Made by a program: the position numbers and the translations under genes. This document shows, piece by piece, positions 1 to 6,976 of a stretch of DNA of 64,000 bases (its first letter is position 1; every line of letters begins with the position of its first letter). The notes under the pieces are model-generated. The model worked only from the letters and a program-made list of their open reading frames with translations, was not told where the DNA came from and made no database searches. Origin of the DNA: Granulosicoccus sp036478565. Its GTDB lineage: Bacteria > Pseudomonadota > Gammaproteobacteria > Granulosicoccales > Granulosicoccaceae. The stretch lies in the NCBI GenBank assembly GCA_965224525.1, contig OZ245050.1, positions 1,240,001 through 1,304,000 on the forward strand, in the 5' to 3' direction.

Positions 1-32
1 CTACCAACACTGATGGCAAGTGTTATCGGTAG
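1..32. terminator. Imperfect inverted repeat downstream of the dehydrogenase gene
   Basis: CTACC-AACACT (1-11) can pair with AGTGTT-atc-GGTAG (19-32), with a three-base bulge and a 7-nt loop. It lies about 85 bases past the stop of the minus-strand dehydrogenase gene, so it could end that transcript. There is no clear T-tract, and the window edge hides what lies beyond. The rest of 33-116 shows nothing convincing. Confidence 0.25.
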
Positions 33-116
33 TGGCGCATATCAATCATGTTAATTTGATATCCAGCTCCACCAAAACCTCTATGGTCTTTGTCCGTATG
101 ACAATATTTCCGCGAT

Positions 117-1148
117 TCAGTTTTTTGTAACAGGTTTGGAACGCATACGAGACACGGTCTCTCGCTCAGCCCGTTTGCAACGCATGGGTGGTAAGCCGTT
201 GTCCAGCAGCGCCATATCCTCCAGCACCATGTCGCCCATTTTCCTGAAAACGGACTCAAGTGCGCCGGCCCGGTGTGCCGAACGAATGAATCCTTTCAAG
301 CTGCGAACCGGATGATTTTGTGCAACGGGTTCATCGGGGAAGACATCGGTGGCAGCTAAAATATGACCGGATGACACTGACGCCAACAAGTCATCAAAGT
401 TCACAACATCTGCCCGGCTGAGCAAGATGAACGCGCTGCCTTGTTTCATTCTTGCAAAGGCGTCTGCATTGAGAAACCCTTCGTTTTCCGATGTGACCGA
501 TGCTACGACAAAAACAAAATCGCTGGTACTTAACAATTCATTGAGTGGGGTGGGTCGCACTCCTTGCTCCTCCAGCATGGAAGGCGGAAGCCAGGGGTCA
601 TATACGCTGATGTCGGTACGAAAACCGCTGAGTACTCTGGCCAATGATCTGCCCAGATCACCAAAGCCGATGATGCCCGTCTTTGACCCGGAAATCATTC
701 GCGCATGGGTGTTGCTGTCGCCGCCCCAAAGCTCGTTTCCGTTTCTGAAATCCAGGTCGGCATCCACAACATTGCGGGCCAGGCACAGGGCCAATGCCAG
801 TCCGATTTCTGCGACCGGTTCGGCGAATACAGCGCTGGTAGTAACAACGTGAATTCCGGTTTCAAACAAATACTCGTACGGCATGTTGTTGATAAGGTTT
901 CCTTCGACGTTAAAAATGCATTTGAGTTGCTGCATTTTCTTCAGGCTTTGCATTGCAAGGGCGGGTTGACCCAGCACATAGCGAACGTCTTTCAGAATAT
1001 CCTCTGGCAGTTTCTCAATGTCATCTGCTTCAACCTCCAGTACGTCATATTTGTCGAACAGGATGTGTTTCCGAGGCTCGCTGAAAAGCAGATCGATGGT
1101 GCGGGGATGGGGTGCGGCAAGCACCCGCGGTTTCGCTGAACAGGGCAT
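117..1148 (-). CDS. D-isomer-specific 2-hydroxyacid dehydrogenase family protein
   Basis: A 343-aa cytoplasmic NAD(P)-dependent oxidoreductase of the PGDH/formate dehydrogenase-like family, which reversibly reduces 2-keto acids to D-2-hydroxy acids. The nucleotide-binding glycine motif GIIGFGDLGRSLARVL sits in the middle of the protein. The family catalytic triad can be placed: Arg in LLSRADVV, Glu in DVFPDEPV and His in RSAHRAGALE. The length suits the family. It is transcribed away from a LacI regulator across a region with twin operators, so it is probably controlled by that regulator and serves the same pathway as the downstream ABC importer. The substrate cannot be read from the sequence; a sugar acid is a reasonable inference. 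Confidence 0.85.
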   Translation of the reverse strand: MPCSAKPRVLAAPHPRTIDLLFSEPRKHILFDKYDVLEVEADDIEKLPEDILKDVRYVLGQPALAMQSLKKMQQLKCIFNVEGNLINNMPYEYLFETGIHVVTTSAVFAEPVAEIGLALALCLARNVVDADLDFRNGNELWGGDSNTHARMISGSKTGIIGFGDLGRSLARVLSGFRTDISVYDPWLPPSMLEEQGVRPTPLNELLSTSDFVFVVASVTSENEGFLNADAFARMKQGSAFILLSRADVVNFDDLLASVSSGHILAATDVFPDEPVAQNHPVRSLKGFIRSAHRAGALESVFRKMGDMVLEDMALLDNGLPPMRCKRAERETVSRMRSKPVTKN

Positions 1149-1181
1149 GATCCACTCAATGCTGATTAATTACCGCAGTAA

Positions 1182-1218
1182 AATAAATCGATTTACAAAA
1201 AAAGTAAATCGATTTATT
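1182..1218. promoter_or_regulatory. Twin palindromic operators for the LacI-type regulator
   Basis: Two identical 12-bp palindromes TAAATCGATTTA lie at 1184-1195 and 1205-1216, with centres exactly 21 bp apart (two helical turns). Together they form a perfect 15-bp inverted repeat around a 7-base A tract. A central CG is typical of LacI-family operators. The pair sits between the divergent dehydrogenase and lacI genes, so binding would repress the dehydrogenase and probably autoregulate lacI. The site-regulator link is inferred from position and form. Confidence 0.65.
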
Positions 1219-1289
1219 CTGGAGATATCCAACCCGACTGCAGTTGCAACCGGGCTTGACATGCTGTTAACACTATCAGAGCGTGGCCA

Positions 1290-2339
1290 TTGACCGAAAA
1301 AGCGAAAAATCGCCCGTCTATTCACGATGTTGCCAAACACGCTGCTGTTTCCGCTGCCACTGTTTCAAAGGTGTTACGGGGCGTAACAACCGTGAAGGCT
1401 GCAAATTCCAGTAAGGTTCATTTGGCTGTGAAAGAGCTGGATTACCGCATGGATCCTTTTGCTTCTGATCTGCGCCGGGAAACCCGAAGAATCATCTCGG
1501 TGGTAGTACCAGAGCTTGAAAGCGAGTTTTTTGGCCGTCTCACTTCTCGATTGGAATTATTGGCCGAAGAGGCTGGCTATAGCCTCGTTATTGCATCCAG
1601 CCATGAATCTGAGGACCGTGAGAGACAACTTGTTGAGCGAATGCATGATTGGCGCGTAGCCGGTACTATCCTGGCTCCGGTACGCAGTGAGCGCGGAACC
1701 GGCGGAACGGTTATGAAAAACCGCAAGATGACAGGGGTCTTAGTTGATCGGGTTGTAGCTAATAGTTCGTTTGACACCGTAACAGCTGATAACGCACATG
1801 CCAGTGCGGAGGTGGCGCGAACATTGATCGAAGCGGGTCATCGTCATGTTTTGTTACTGGGTCTTAGCGAGGTTTCCAAAAATGTGCGAACTCGCATCAG
1901 TGCATTCAAGCAAGAAGCGGAATCTATCTGCGGTGAGGTGACGATAGATGTGCTGCTGGCTGAAGATCCATCCACAGATTCACGAACTGCGCTTGCGCAA
2001 TATCTTGATCGTAACTATCCGAGCGTGGTTTATTCGCTGTTTCAAAAAGGTACGCTCACGGCGCTGTCGGAGTTTCGCCGCCGCGGCATTCGGTGCCCAC
2101 AGGACATATCGCTGGTCGGTTTTGATGACGCCGAATGGATGCAGGCAACGTATCCGTCGGTGACATCTGTTGTGCAGCCGATAAAACAAATCGCCGAGCA
2201 CGCTTTTTCAAGATTGTTATCGAGGATAAACGGCGACTCGGGGTACGCGGTGTGTCGGCTTGAGCCCTGCCTGTTACAACAGCGCGAGTCCTTGATAAAT
2301 GTTGAGCCTGTTTCGTTGCATCAGGTTCGAATCAAATAG
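1290..2339 (+). CDS. LacI-family transcriptional regulator
   Basis: A 349-aa DNA-binding repressor. Residues about 9-30 (SIHDVAKHAAVSAATVSKVL) are the LacI helix-turn-helix, followed by the hinge-helix region ending near DPFASDLR, then a periplasmic-binding-protein-like effector domain. The start is TTG at 1290, which places the helix-turn-helix at the usual distance from the N-terminus; no ATG lies closer. The downstream Rbs-type importer and the divergent dehydrogenase suggest a regulator of uptake and use of a sugar or sugar acid. The effector is not known. Confidence 0.9.
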   Translation: MTEKAKNRPSIHDVAKHAAVSAATVSKVLRGVTTVKAANSSKVHLAVKELDYRMDPFASDLRRETRRIISVVVPELESEFFGRLTSRLELLAEEAGYSLVIASSHESEDRERQLVERMHDWRVAGTILAPVRSERGTGGTVMKNRKMTGVLVDRVVANSSFDTVTADNAHASAEVARTLIEAGHRHVLLLGLSEVSKNVRTRISAFKQEAESICGEVTIDVLLAEDPSTDSRTALAQYLDRNYPSVVYSLFQKGTLTALSEFRRRGIRCPQDISLVGFDDAEWMQATYPSVTSVVQPIKQIAEHAFSRLLSRINGDSGYAVCRLEPCLLQQRESLINVEPVSLHQVRIK

Positions 2340-2401
2340 TGTCCATCAATAAACATGCGTCCACAGTAGACGTCCGTTATAGGTGGGCACTTCATAGTGA
2401 G

Positions 2402-2413
2402 GAGAATATTCTC
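2402..2413. promoter_or_regulatory. 12-bp palindrome upstream of the ABC importer operon
   Basis: GAGAATATTCTC is a perfect 12-bp palindrome about 52 bases before the binding-protein start codon. Its position suits an operator near the promoter, but it lacks the central CG of the twin sites at 1184-1216, so it may belong to another regulator or be chance. Confidence 0.3.
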
Positions 2414-2465
2414 ACAGCAACCGCTCGCTTGAATCGGGCAATCTGAACCAACTGGAGGATTAGGC

Positions 2466-3452
2466 ATGACTGGTATCAATAAAAACGTAAATCGAATGAC
2501 AGCAATTTTGGCGCTGTCTATGTTGCTTGGAGGTGCGTCAAGTGCTGTTGCAGGAGAGGAATATGGCGTGTTGATGAAAACCCTTTCTAATCCGTTCTGG
2601 GGCGCTATGGGGCTGGGTGTTGAAGAGGGCGCCAAGGCTGCCGGGGTTCCCTATTTTGTACAAGCTGTAGAAAGCGACCAGGCAGCAGAGTCGCAGCTGA
2701 ATGTTTGCAATACCATGTTGGAACGCAAGCCGGTGGCGATGATCACCGCCGCGATCAACTCCACCAATCTGCTGCCTTGTTTGAAAGCGGCACAGGCAGC
2801 GGGCATCAAGGTTGTTGATCTGGATGGCAATCTTGACCCGGCTATTCTTGAAAAGGAAGGCATCAACATTACTTTTCGCATTGGCTCGGACAATGTCGCT
2901 GCCGGTGGCAAGGGTGCCGAGTACATGGTGTCTCAGCTTGGAGCTGATGCAAAAGGGCCCGTACTGGTTATTGAAGGGCTTTCGGGCAATGTTACCGGTC
3001 TAAAACGTGCCACAGGATTTGCGGAAAAACTGGCGGAAATGGCACCTGGACTGGAGATAGTTGCATCACTGCCCGGCGATTGGGATCGAGGGAAAGCGGC
3101 GTCAATCACCAATGATTTATTGATACGAAATCCTGATCTGGTTGGTATCTTTGCGGCGAATGACGGCATGGCCCTCGGCGCTGTTGAATCTGTGTTTGCG
3201 GCAGGCAAGGGTGGTAACGTCGTAATCATCGGCGTTGATGGCAATTCAGATGCCGTGAAGTCAATCAAGGCAGGTCGGCTGACTGCATCGGTTGCGCAGC
3301 TTCCCTACCTGGTTGGCAAACAGGCAGTTGAAAACGTCAAGAAAGCCATCGCCGGCGAAGAGGTTCCGGCAGATGTCACTGTTCCAACCCTGGTTTTGAC
3401 GAAAGAAGTAATGGATGCCGGAACTGAACCGATGCTGGAATTTGTCAAGTAA
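2466..3452 (+). CDS. Sugar ABC transporter periplasmic substrate-binding protein (RbsB-like)
   Basis: A 328-aa exported binding protein of the ribose/xylose-type cluster (peripla_BP_4). The N-terminus has a basic region, a hydrophobic core and an AVA-GEE cleavage site near residue 29. The first mature strand, YGVLMKTLSNPFWGAM, is the typical start of this fold, and IFAANDGMALGAV plus VIIGVDGNSDAV are family signatures. A GGAGG Shine-Dalgarno lies just upstream of the ATG. It is first in an importer operon with a permease and an ATPase, and it delivers an unknown, probably carbohydrate, ligand to them. Confidence 0.92.
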   Translation: MTGINKNVNRMTAILALSMLLGGASSAVAGEEYGVLMKTLSNPFWGAMGLGVEEGAKAAGVPYFVQAVESDQAAESQLNVCNTMLERKPVAMITAAINSTNLLPCLKAAQAAGIKVVDLDGNLDPAILEKEGINITFRIGSDNVAAGGKGAEYMVSQLGADAKGPVLVIEGLSGNVTGLKRATGFAEKLAEMAPGLEIVASLPGDWDRGKAASITNDLLIRNPDLVGIFAANDGMALGAVESVFAAGKGGNVVIIGVDGNSDAVKSIKAGRLTASVAQLPYLVGKQAVENVKKAIAGEEVPADVTVPTLVLTKEVMDAGTEPMLEFVK

Positions 3453-3461
3453 TTAAGCCAT

Positions 3462-3492
3462 GGGTTGCGGACGGGTTGATGGTCCGCAGCCC
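3462..3492 (+). terminator. Stem-loop between binding-protein and permease genes
   Basis: GGGTTGCGGAC (3462-3472) pairs with GTCCGCAGCCC (3482-3492) in an 11-bp stem with one G-U pair and a 9-nt loop. Such hairpins often protect or partly terminate the message after the binding-protein gene, giving more binding protein than membrane components. There is only a weak T-run after it, so attenuation or 3'-end protection is likelier than full termination. Confidence 0.55.
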
Positions 3493-3568
3493 CTTGTAGT
3501 CAAGCGACAGCGATACCAACAACTGCTGCTGAAAACCCGAAACCTATACTGTCACCTCGGAGACTGGA

Positions 3569-4570
3569 ATGCCTGCGCAATCCACTGCTGAATCCAGACC
3601 AGGCATTTGGCGTCGAGCACAAACCGCTGCGGAAGAGCGAATCTACGTTCGCCTGGAATCCCTGCTTGTATTGTTCTGTTTGTGTGCGGCAATGACGATG
3701 CTATCGCCATATTTTTTATCGGTAAGCAACTTTCTCAATATTCTGTTGGCAACTTCGACCATCGGTGTGCTGGCCATTGCCGCTACTTTTGTGATTGGCT
3801 CAGGCGGACTTGACCTGTCTCTGGGCTCGGTCATGGGTTTGTCGGGCGTGGTTGGCGCCTACGTTGGAGTCAATCTTGGCATGCCATCGATCCTTGGGGT
3901 GTTGGGCTGTATCGCCGCTGGTGCTTTGGCTGGGTTCATCAATGGTCAGCTGGTAACCAGAGCCTTTGTGCCGGCATTTATCGTGACTCTCGGAATGTTG
4001 GGTCTGGCACGTGGCCTGGCGCTGGTAATTTCAAACGGCAGAGTCATTTACGGCCTTCCCGATGCCATGGTCTATCTTGGCCAGGGTCGGCCGTTTGGCA
4101 TTCCCATGCCGGTCATCATTTTTCTTGCTGTCGCTTTGATCACTCACTACATTCTGGCGTTTACGCGCTTTGGCCGCTATACACTAGCAATCGGCGACAA
4201 CGAAAACGCTGCACGCACCGCGGGTATCAGAGTCGAGTACCACCGCCTGGTTCTTTATACCTTGTCAGGTGGTTTGGCTGGCCTTGCCGGTATGTTATTT
4301 ATGGCACGAATAAACTCAGGTGATCCCACCGCTGGCATTAGCTATGAACTGACCGCGATTACCGCTGCCATTATCGGTGGCACCAATCTTTTTGGTGGCC
4401 GCGGTTCCATCCTGGGTTCTGTTATCGGTGCATTGATCATGGGCGTATTGCAAAATGGCCTCAATCTGCTGGCGGTACAGTCCTATTATCAGCAAATGGC
4501 CATTGGCGCGGTGTTGATATTTGCGGTCTTTATTGACCAGTATCAAATCAGAAAGGCAGCAGATGTATGA
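3569..4570 (+). CDS. Sugar ABC transporter permease (RbsC-like)
   Basis: A 333-aa inner-membrane permease of the BPD_transp_2 family, with roughly 8-10 hydrophobic segments. The segment IGSGGLDLSLGSVMGLSGVV is characteristic of RbsC/XylH-type permeases, as is the C-terminal AAIIGGTNLFGGRGSILGSV region. It overlaps the following ATPase gene by 4 bases, so the two are translationally coupled. It forms the channel for the upstream binding protein. Confidence 0.92.
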   Translation: MPAQSTAESRPGIWRRAQTAAEERIYVRLESLLVLFCLCAAMTMLSPYFLSVSNFLNILLATSTIGVLAIAATFVIGSGGLDLSLGSVMGLSGVVGAYVGVNLGMPSILGVLGCIAAGALAGFINGQLVTRAFVPAFIVTLGMLGLARGLALVISNGRVIYGLPDAMVYLGQGRPFGIPMPVIIFLAVALITHYILAFTRFGRYTLAIGDNENAARTAGIRVEYHRLVLYTLSGGLAGLAGMLFMARINSGDPTAGISYELTAITAAIIGGTNLFGGRGSILGSVIGALIMGVLQNGLNLLAVQSYYQQMAIGAVLIFAVFIDQYQIRKAADV

Positions 4571-5343
4571 CTCTTCTTTCGCTAAAAAATATCTCAAAAA
4601 GCTTTGGTCCTGTGGATGTTTTGCACGGCGTGGATATGAAGGTTGAAGCGGGTGAGGTTGTTGGCCTGGTGGGTGATAACGGTGCGGGTAAGTCCACCCT
4701 GATGAAGATAGTCACCGGCATCTACCGGGCGGATGGAGGGTCTATTTCTATGAATGGGGAATCGATCCTGCACTTCAGTCCCGGTGCCAGGCGCTCATTG
4801 GGAATTGAAATGATTTACCAGGACCTGGCGTTGGCAAAACAGCAAGATGTCGCCAGCAATATTTTTTTGGGCCGCGAACCAACTAAAACATTTTTAGGAT
4901 TTATTCCCGGTATGGTGGATAAACGTACCATGAATAAACAGGCACAGGAGATGATCGACCGACTGGGTGCTAGCCTGCCGTCGATCAATCGGCCAGTAGG
5001 CACATTTTCCGGTGGCCAACAGCAGACGGTGGCCATTGCCCGAGCGCTGACGTTTAATCCCAGAATCGTCATAATGGACGAGCCCACTGCGGCGTTGGCG
5101 GTGCGTGAAGTGCAGAGTGTGCTGAATCTGATACGGCAATTGAAAAGCCAAGGCATAGCCGTCATTCTGATATCACACCGGTTAAATGATGTGATGGGTG
5201 TCACCGACCGGATTGTGGTTTTATTGCATGGCACAGCTGCGACGGAACTGGTTACCGCCAATACCACTATGACTGAAATCGTGAGCGCCATAGTGGGTGG
5301 CAATGATATGGCGGCAGCAGCTGCGCATGAATCTGCTGGATAG
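4567..5343 (+). CDS. Sugar ABC transporter ATP-binding protein, single nucleotide-binding domain
   Basis: A 258-aa ATPase that powers the importer. Walker A is GDNGAGKST (near residue 38), the signature is FSGGQQQTVAIARAL, Walker B is IVIMDEPTAAL and the switch histidine is in ILISHR. RbsA-type partners usually carry two such domains (about 500 aa); this one has a single domain and presumably works as a homodimer, as in FrcA-like systems. The reading frame ends cleanly, with no second domain downstream, so it does not look truncated. Confidence 0.9.
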   Translation: MTLLSLKNISKSFGPVDVLHGVDMKVEAGEVVGLVGDNGAGKSTLMKIVTGIYRADGGSISMNGESILHFSPGARRSLGIEMIYQDLALAKQQDVASNIFLGREPTKTFLGFIPGMVDKRTMNKQAQEMIDRLGASLPSINRPVGTFSGGQQQTVAIARALTFNPRIVIMDEPTAALAVREVQSVLNLIRQLKSQGIAVILISHRLNDVMGVTDRIVVLLHGTAATELVTANTTMTEIVSAIVGGNDMAAAAAHESAG

Positions 5344-5375
5344 TCATGCCAGCCAGCTAGCACTCAACAAATCTT

Positions 5376-5668
5376 TCAAGTCGTCGTAGCATCCAACGCC
5401 AGCAGCTTGTTGTCCACGAACGTATTGTTGCCAACGAGGTGCTCACTTCCCGCTCCAGAATCGCCGTATGGAAAGTTAATCAGTGGTGTCAATGCCAAAA
5501 AACACAGCCCGCAGACGCATAGCTGGCTGGGTTGGGTGAAGAAGTTTTTTATGAGCAGCGTGGTTGAGAGCCTGGCGTTGCTAGCGGCGGTATTATTACC
5601 GACATTGGTGCTTCTTGTTTGCTTGTACGATAGCTGATAAATCTGACAGATGTCAGTCTTCCAGCATC
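5376..5668 (-). other. Gap 5344-5689: possible decayed reverse-strand coding fragment
   Basis: This 346-base gap has no clear gene. On the minus strand a frame stays open for about 97 codons to a TGA at 5376-5378, and its last 30 or so codons read like the end of a real protein (PYGDSGAGSEHLVGNNTF...KLLALDATTT), but it has no ATG start. On the plus strand ATG 5550 opens a 28-codon hydrophobic peptide with one possible membrane segment. I recognise neither and give no function. Confidence 0.2.
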
Positions 5669-5689
5669 ATAGCCAAATAAGGAAATACA

Positions 5690-6448
5690 ATGTTCAAGCA
5701 GCGTTTCTCAACACCCCGCTTTGTCGTCGCCTCAGCAATTGTTGCAGTTCTTGCAGGTTGCAGTTCCTCTGATGACCCTCCCGTTGACGTTGCGGAAGCA
5801 GGTGTGGCTGCAACGACAGGTGAGGCTGCAACGACAGGTGATGATGCTGCAACGGCTGGTAATGCGGCTGATGACGATACTGCGACAGCTGGTGATGCAG
5901 GTTCAGTCGCCGGCCTGGATGGTTATTGGGAATCTGCCTGTTTTGTTGAAGAGGAACTGGGCGAGTGGGAGTTTGGACTCTTTGCCTCCTCCATAGAAGG
6001 TGTAAAAATAAGTGGTGACTCAATAGCGTTTAGTCTTATCGGATTTTCTGATGAGGCTTGCACGACTAAGAATACAGAGCAAACACTGGAAGCCACGTAT
6101 ACGTCACCGGGCACCACGGAGTTGGTAACTGGCAATGTGGCAACACAGCTCGATATTACATTTAACAGTTTTAATTCAACAGCTTACGAAGAAGACGTTA
6201 TAGCTAGTAGCAATGAGGCAACTCTTTGTGGCCGCTCTGACTGGCAGGCAGGTGTGAGCTATGACGTAAGCGATTGTGATGCGTTTGCAGAAGAAGGTGA
6301 TTTTCCCACTACTTACTATGATATAGCTGCTGTTATAGATGACATTCTGTATATGGGCGATTATTCAGGGGAAGAAGATGGCGTGTCGCCAGAGACGCGG
6401 CCAACAGCTCTCGATACGGTTAATTTATTTAATCGGGTCGGAAACTAG
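5690..6448 (+). CDS. Hypothetical lipoprotein with Ala/Thr/Gly/Asp-rich linker
   Basis: A 252-aa protein of unknown function. Residues 1-24 form a lipoprotein signal ending in the lipobox LAGC, so it should be lipid-anchored. Residues about 35-70 are a low-complexity linker built on repeated AATTG/ATAGDA units, encoded by near-identical short DNA repeats. The rest is an acidic domain with several Cys that starts near GLDGYWESACF and ends SPETRPTAL...NRVGN. An AAGGAAA ribosome site precedes the ATG. A decayed copy of its 3' end lies 110 bases downstream. No family is recognised. Confidence 0.75.
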   Translation: MFKQRFSTPRFVVASAIVAVLAGCSSSDDPPVDVAEAGVAATTGEAATTGDDAATAGNAADDDTATAGDAGSVAGLDGYWESACFVEEELGEWEFGLFASSIEGVKISGDSIAFSLIGFSDEACTTKNTEQTLEATYTSPGTTELVTGNVATQLDITFNSFNSTAYEEDVIASSNEATLCGRSDWQAGVSYDVSDCDAFAEEGDFPTTYYDIAAVIDDILYMGDYSGEEDGVSPETRPTALDTVNLFNRVGN

Positions 6449-6488
6449 GTTTAACACACGCAGTAGATAGTTCACTGTATTTCTCAGC

Positions 6489-6511
6489 GGCTCTAGACGT
6501 GTTCTACAGCC
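6489..6511 (+). terminator. Stem-loop after the lipoprotein gene
   Basis: GGCT-C-TAGA (6489-6497) pairs with TCTA-C-AGCC (6503-6511) around the loop CGTGT, with one C/C mismatch. It is 40 bases past the lipoprotein stop. With no T-tract it is a weak terminator candidate. Confidence 0.3.
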
Positions 6512-6529
6512 GGGACGGGTCCTTTGTCT

Positions 6530-6592
6530 TCGCCTGAAACACGACCAACAGCTCTTAGTACGGGTCTCCCGTATTATCGGGTCGAAAATTAA
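6530..6592 (+). pseudogene. Remnant of a second copy of the lipoprotein gene (3' end)
   Basis: The reading SPETRPTALSTG...RVEN-stop repeats the C-terminus of the lipoprotein just upstream (SPETRPTALDTV...RVGN-stop). Over 34 bases (6386-6419 against 6530-6563) 27 positions agree, and five of the seven differences are silent third-base changes (CCA/CCT, GAG/GAA, ACG/ACA, CGG/CGA, CTC/CTT). This indicates an old duplicate that was under protein-level selection before its 5' part was lost. Confidence 0.55.
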
Positions 6593-6627
6593 GTTCGATG
6601 CTTTTTGTCGGGGCAAGCTCGCTGTAA

Positions 6628-6908
6628 ATTCCAGCGGCTGGATCGTTTCAATTCCAGTCGCTGCTTAGCCTGGATTATTCACCAAATGCCGATTTCTCAC
6701 GTGATCGCGCTTTGAAGTGCCTCCCAGATTATCCGTTAGTTGCACTGGCCTGGAGATGTGGGTCATTGATCCCGCACTTCACATGCTCGAAGCCTACGGA
6801 CTCAACGAGCATCAGTGGACTATGATCGCAGCGCTTGAGAAAGATGATGAAGTGGCTGTTGCACCGTTTGCGGAGAAACCGTTCTGTCTCTCAGACCTAG
6901 GGGAGTAG
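6628..6908 (+). pseudogene. Frameshifted Uma2-like (DUF820, PD-(D/E)XK fold) remnant
   Basis: Two frames together resemble the C-terminal half of Uma2 family proteins. The frame from 6628 reads ...LDYSPNADFSRDRALKCLPD YPLVAL; near 6732 the match moves to the frame ending at 6908, which reads LEMWVIDPALHMLEAYGL, then QWTMIAALEKDD and a final CLSDLGE-stop. This parallels the family pattern SPST..RDRGEK..Y, then EYWLVDP..TLEVYRL, and a C-terminal L.LAE.F. The N-terminal half is missing. The family call is by eye, so it is moderately supported; the frameshift could also be a sequencing error. Confidence 0.45.
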
Positions 6909-6976
6909 CCGGATGGCACCCATTGACAGAGTTAAGCAAGGGGAAAAAATTGATGAACTGTGTGCTTAAGGGACAG

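Noticed and set aside
5960..5990. Lipoprotein Ala/Thr/Gly/Asp repeats as an adhesin repeat domain
   Set aside because: Only a short linker of about 35 residues; too short and too simple to be a folded repeat domain.
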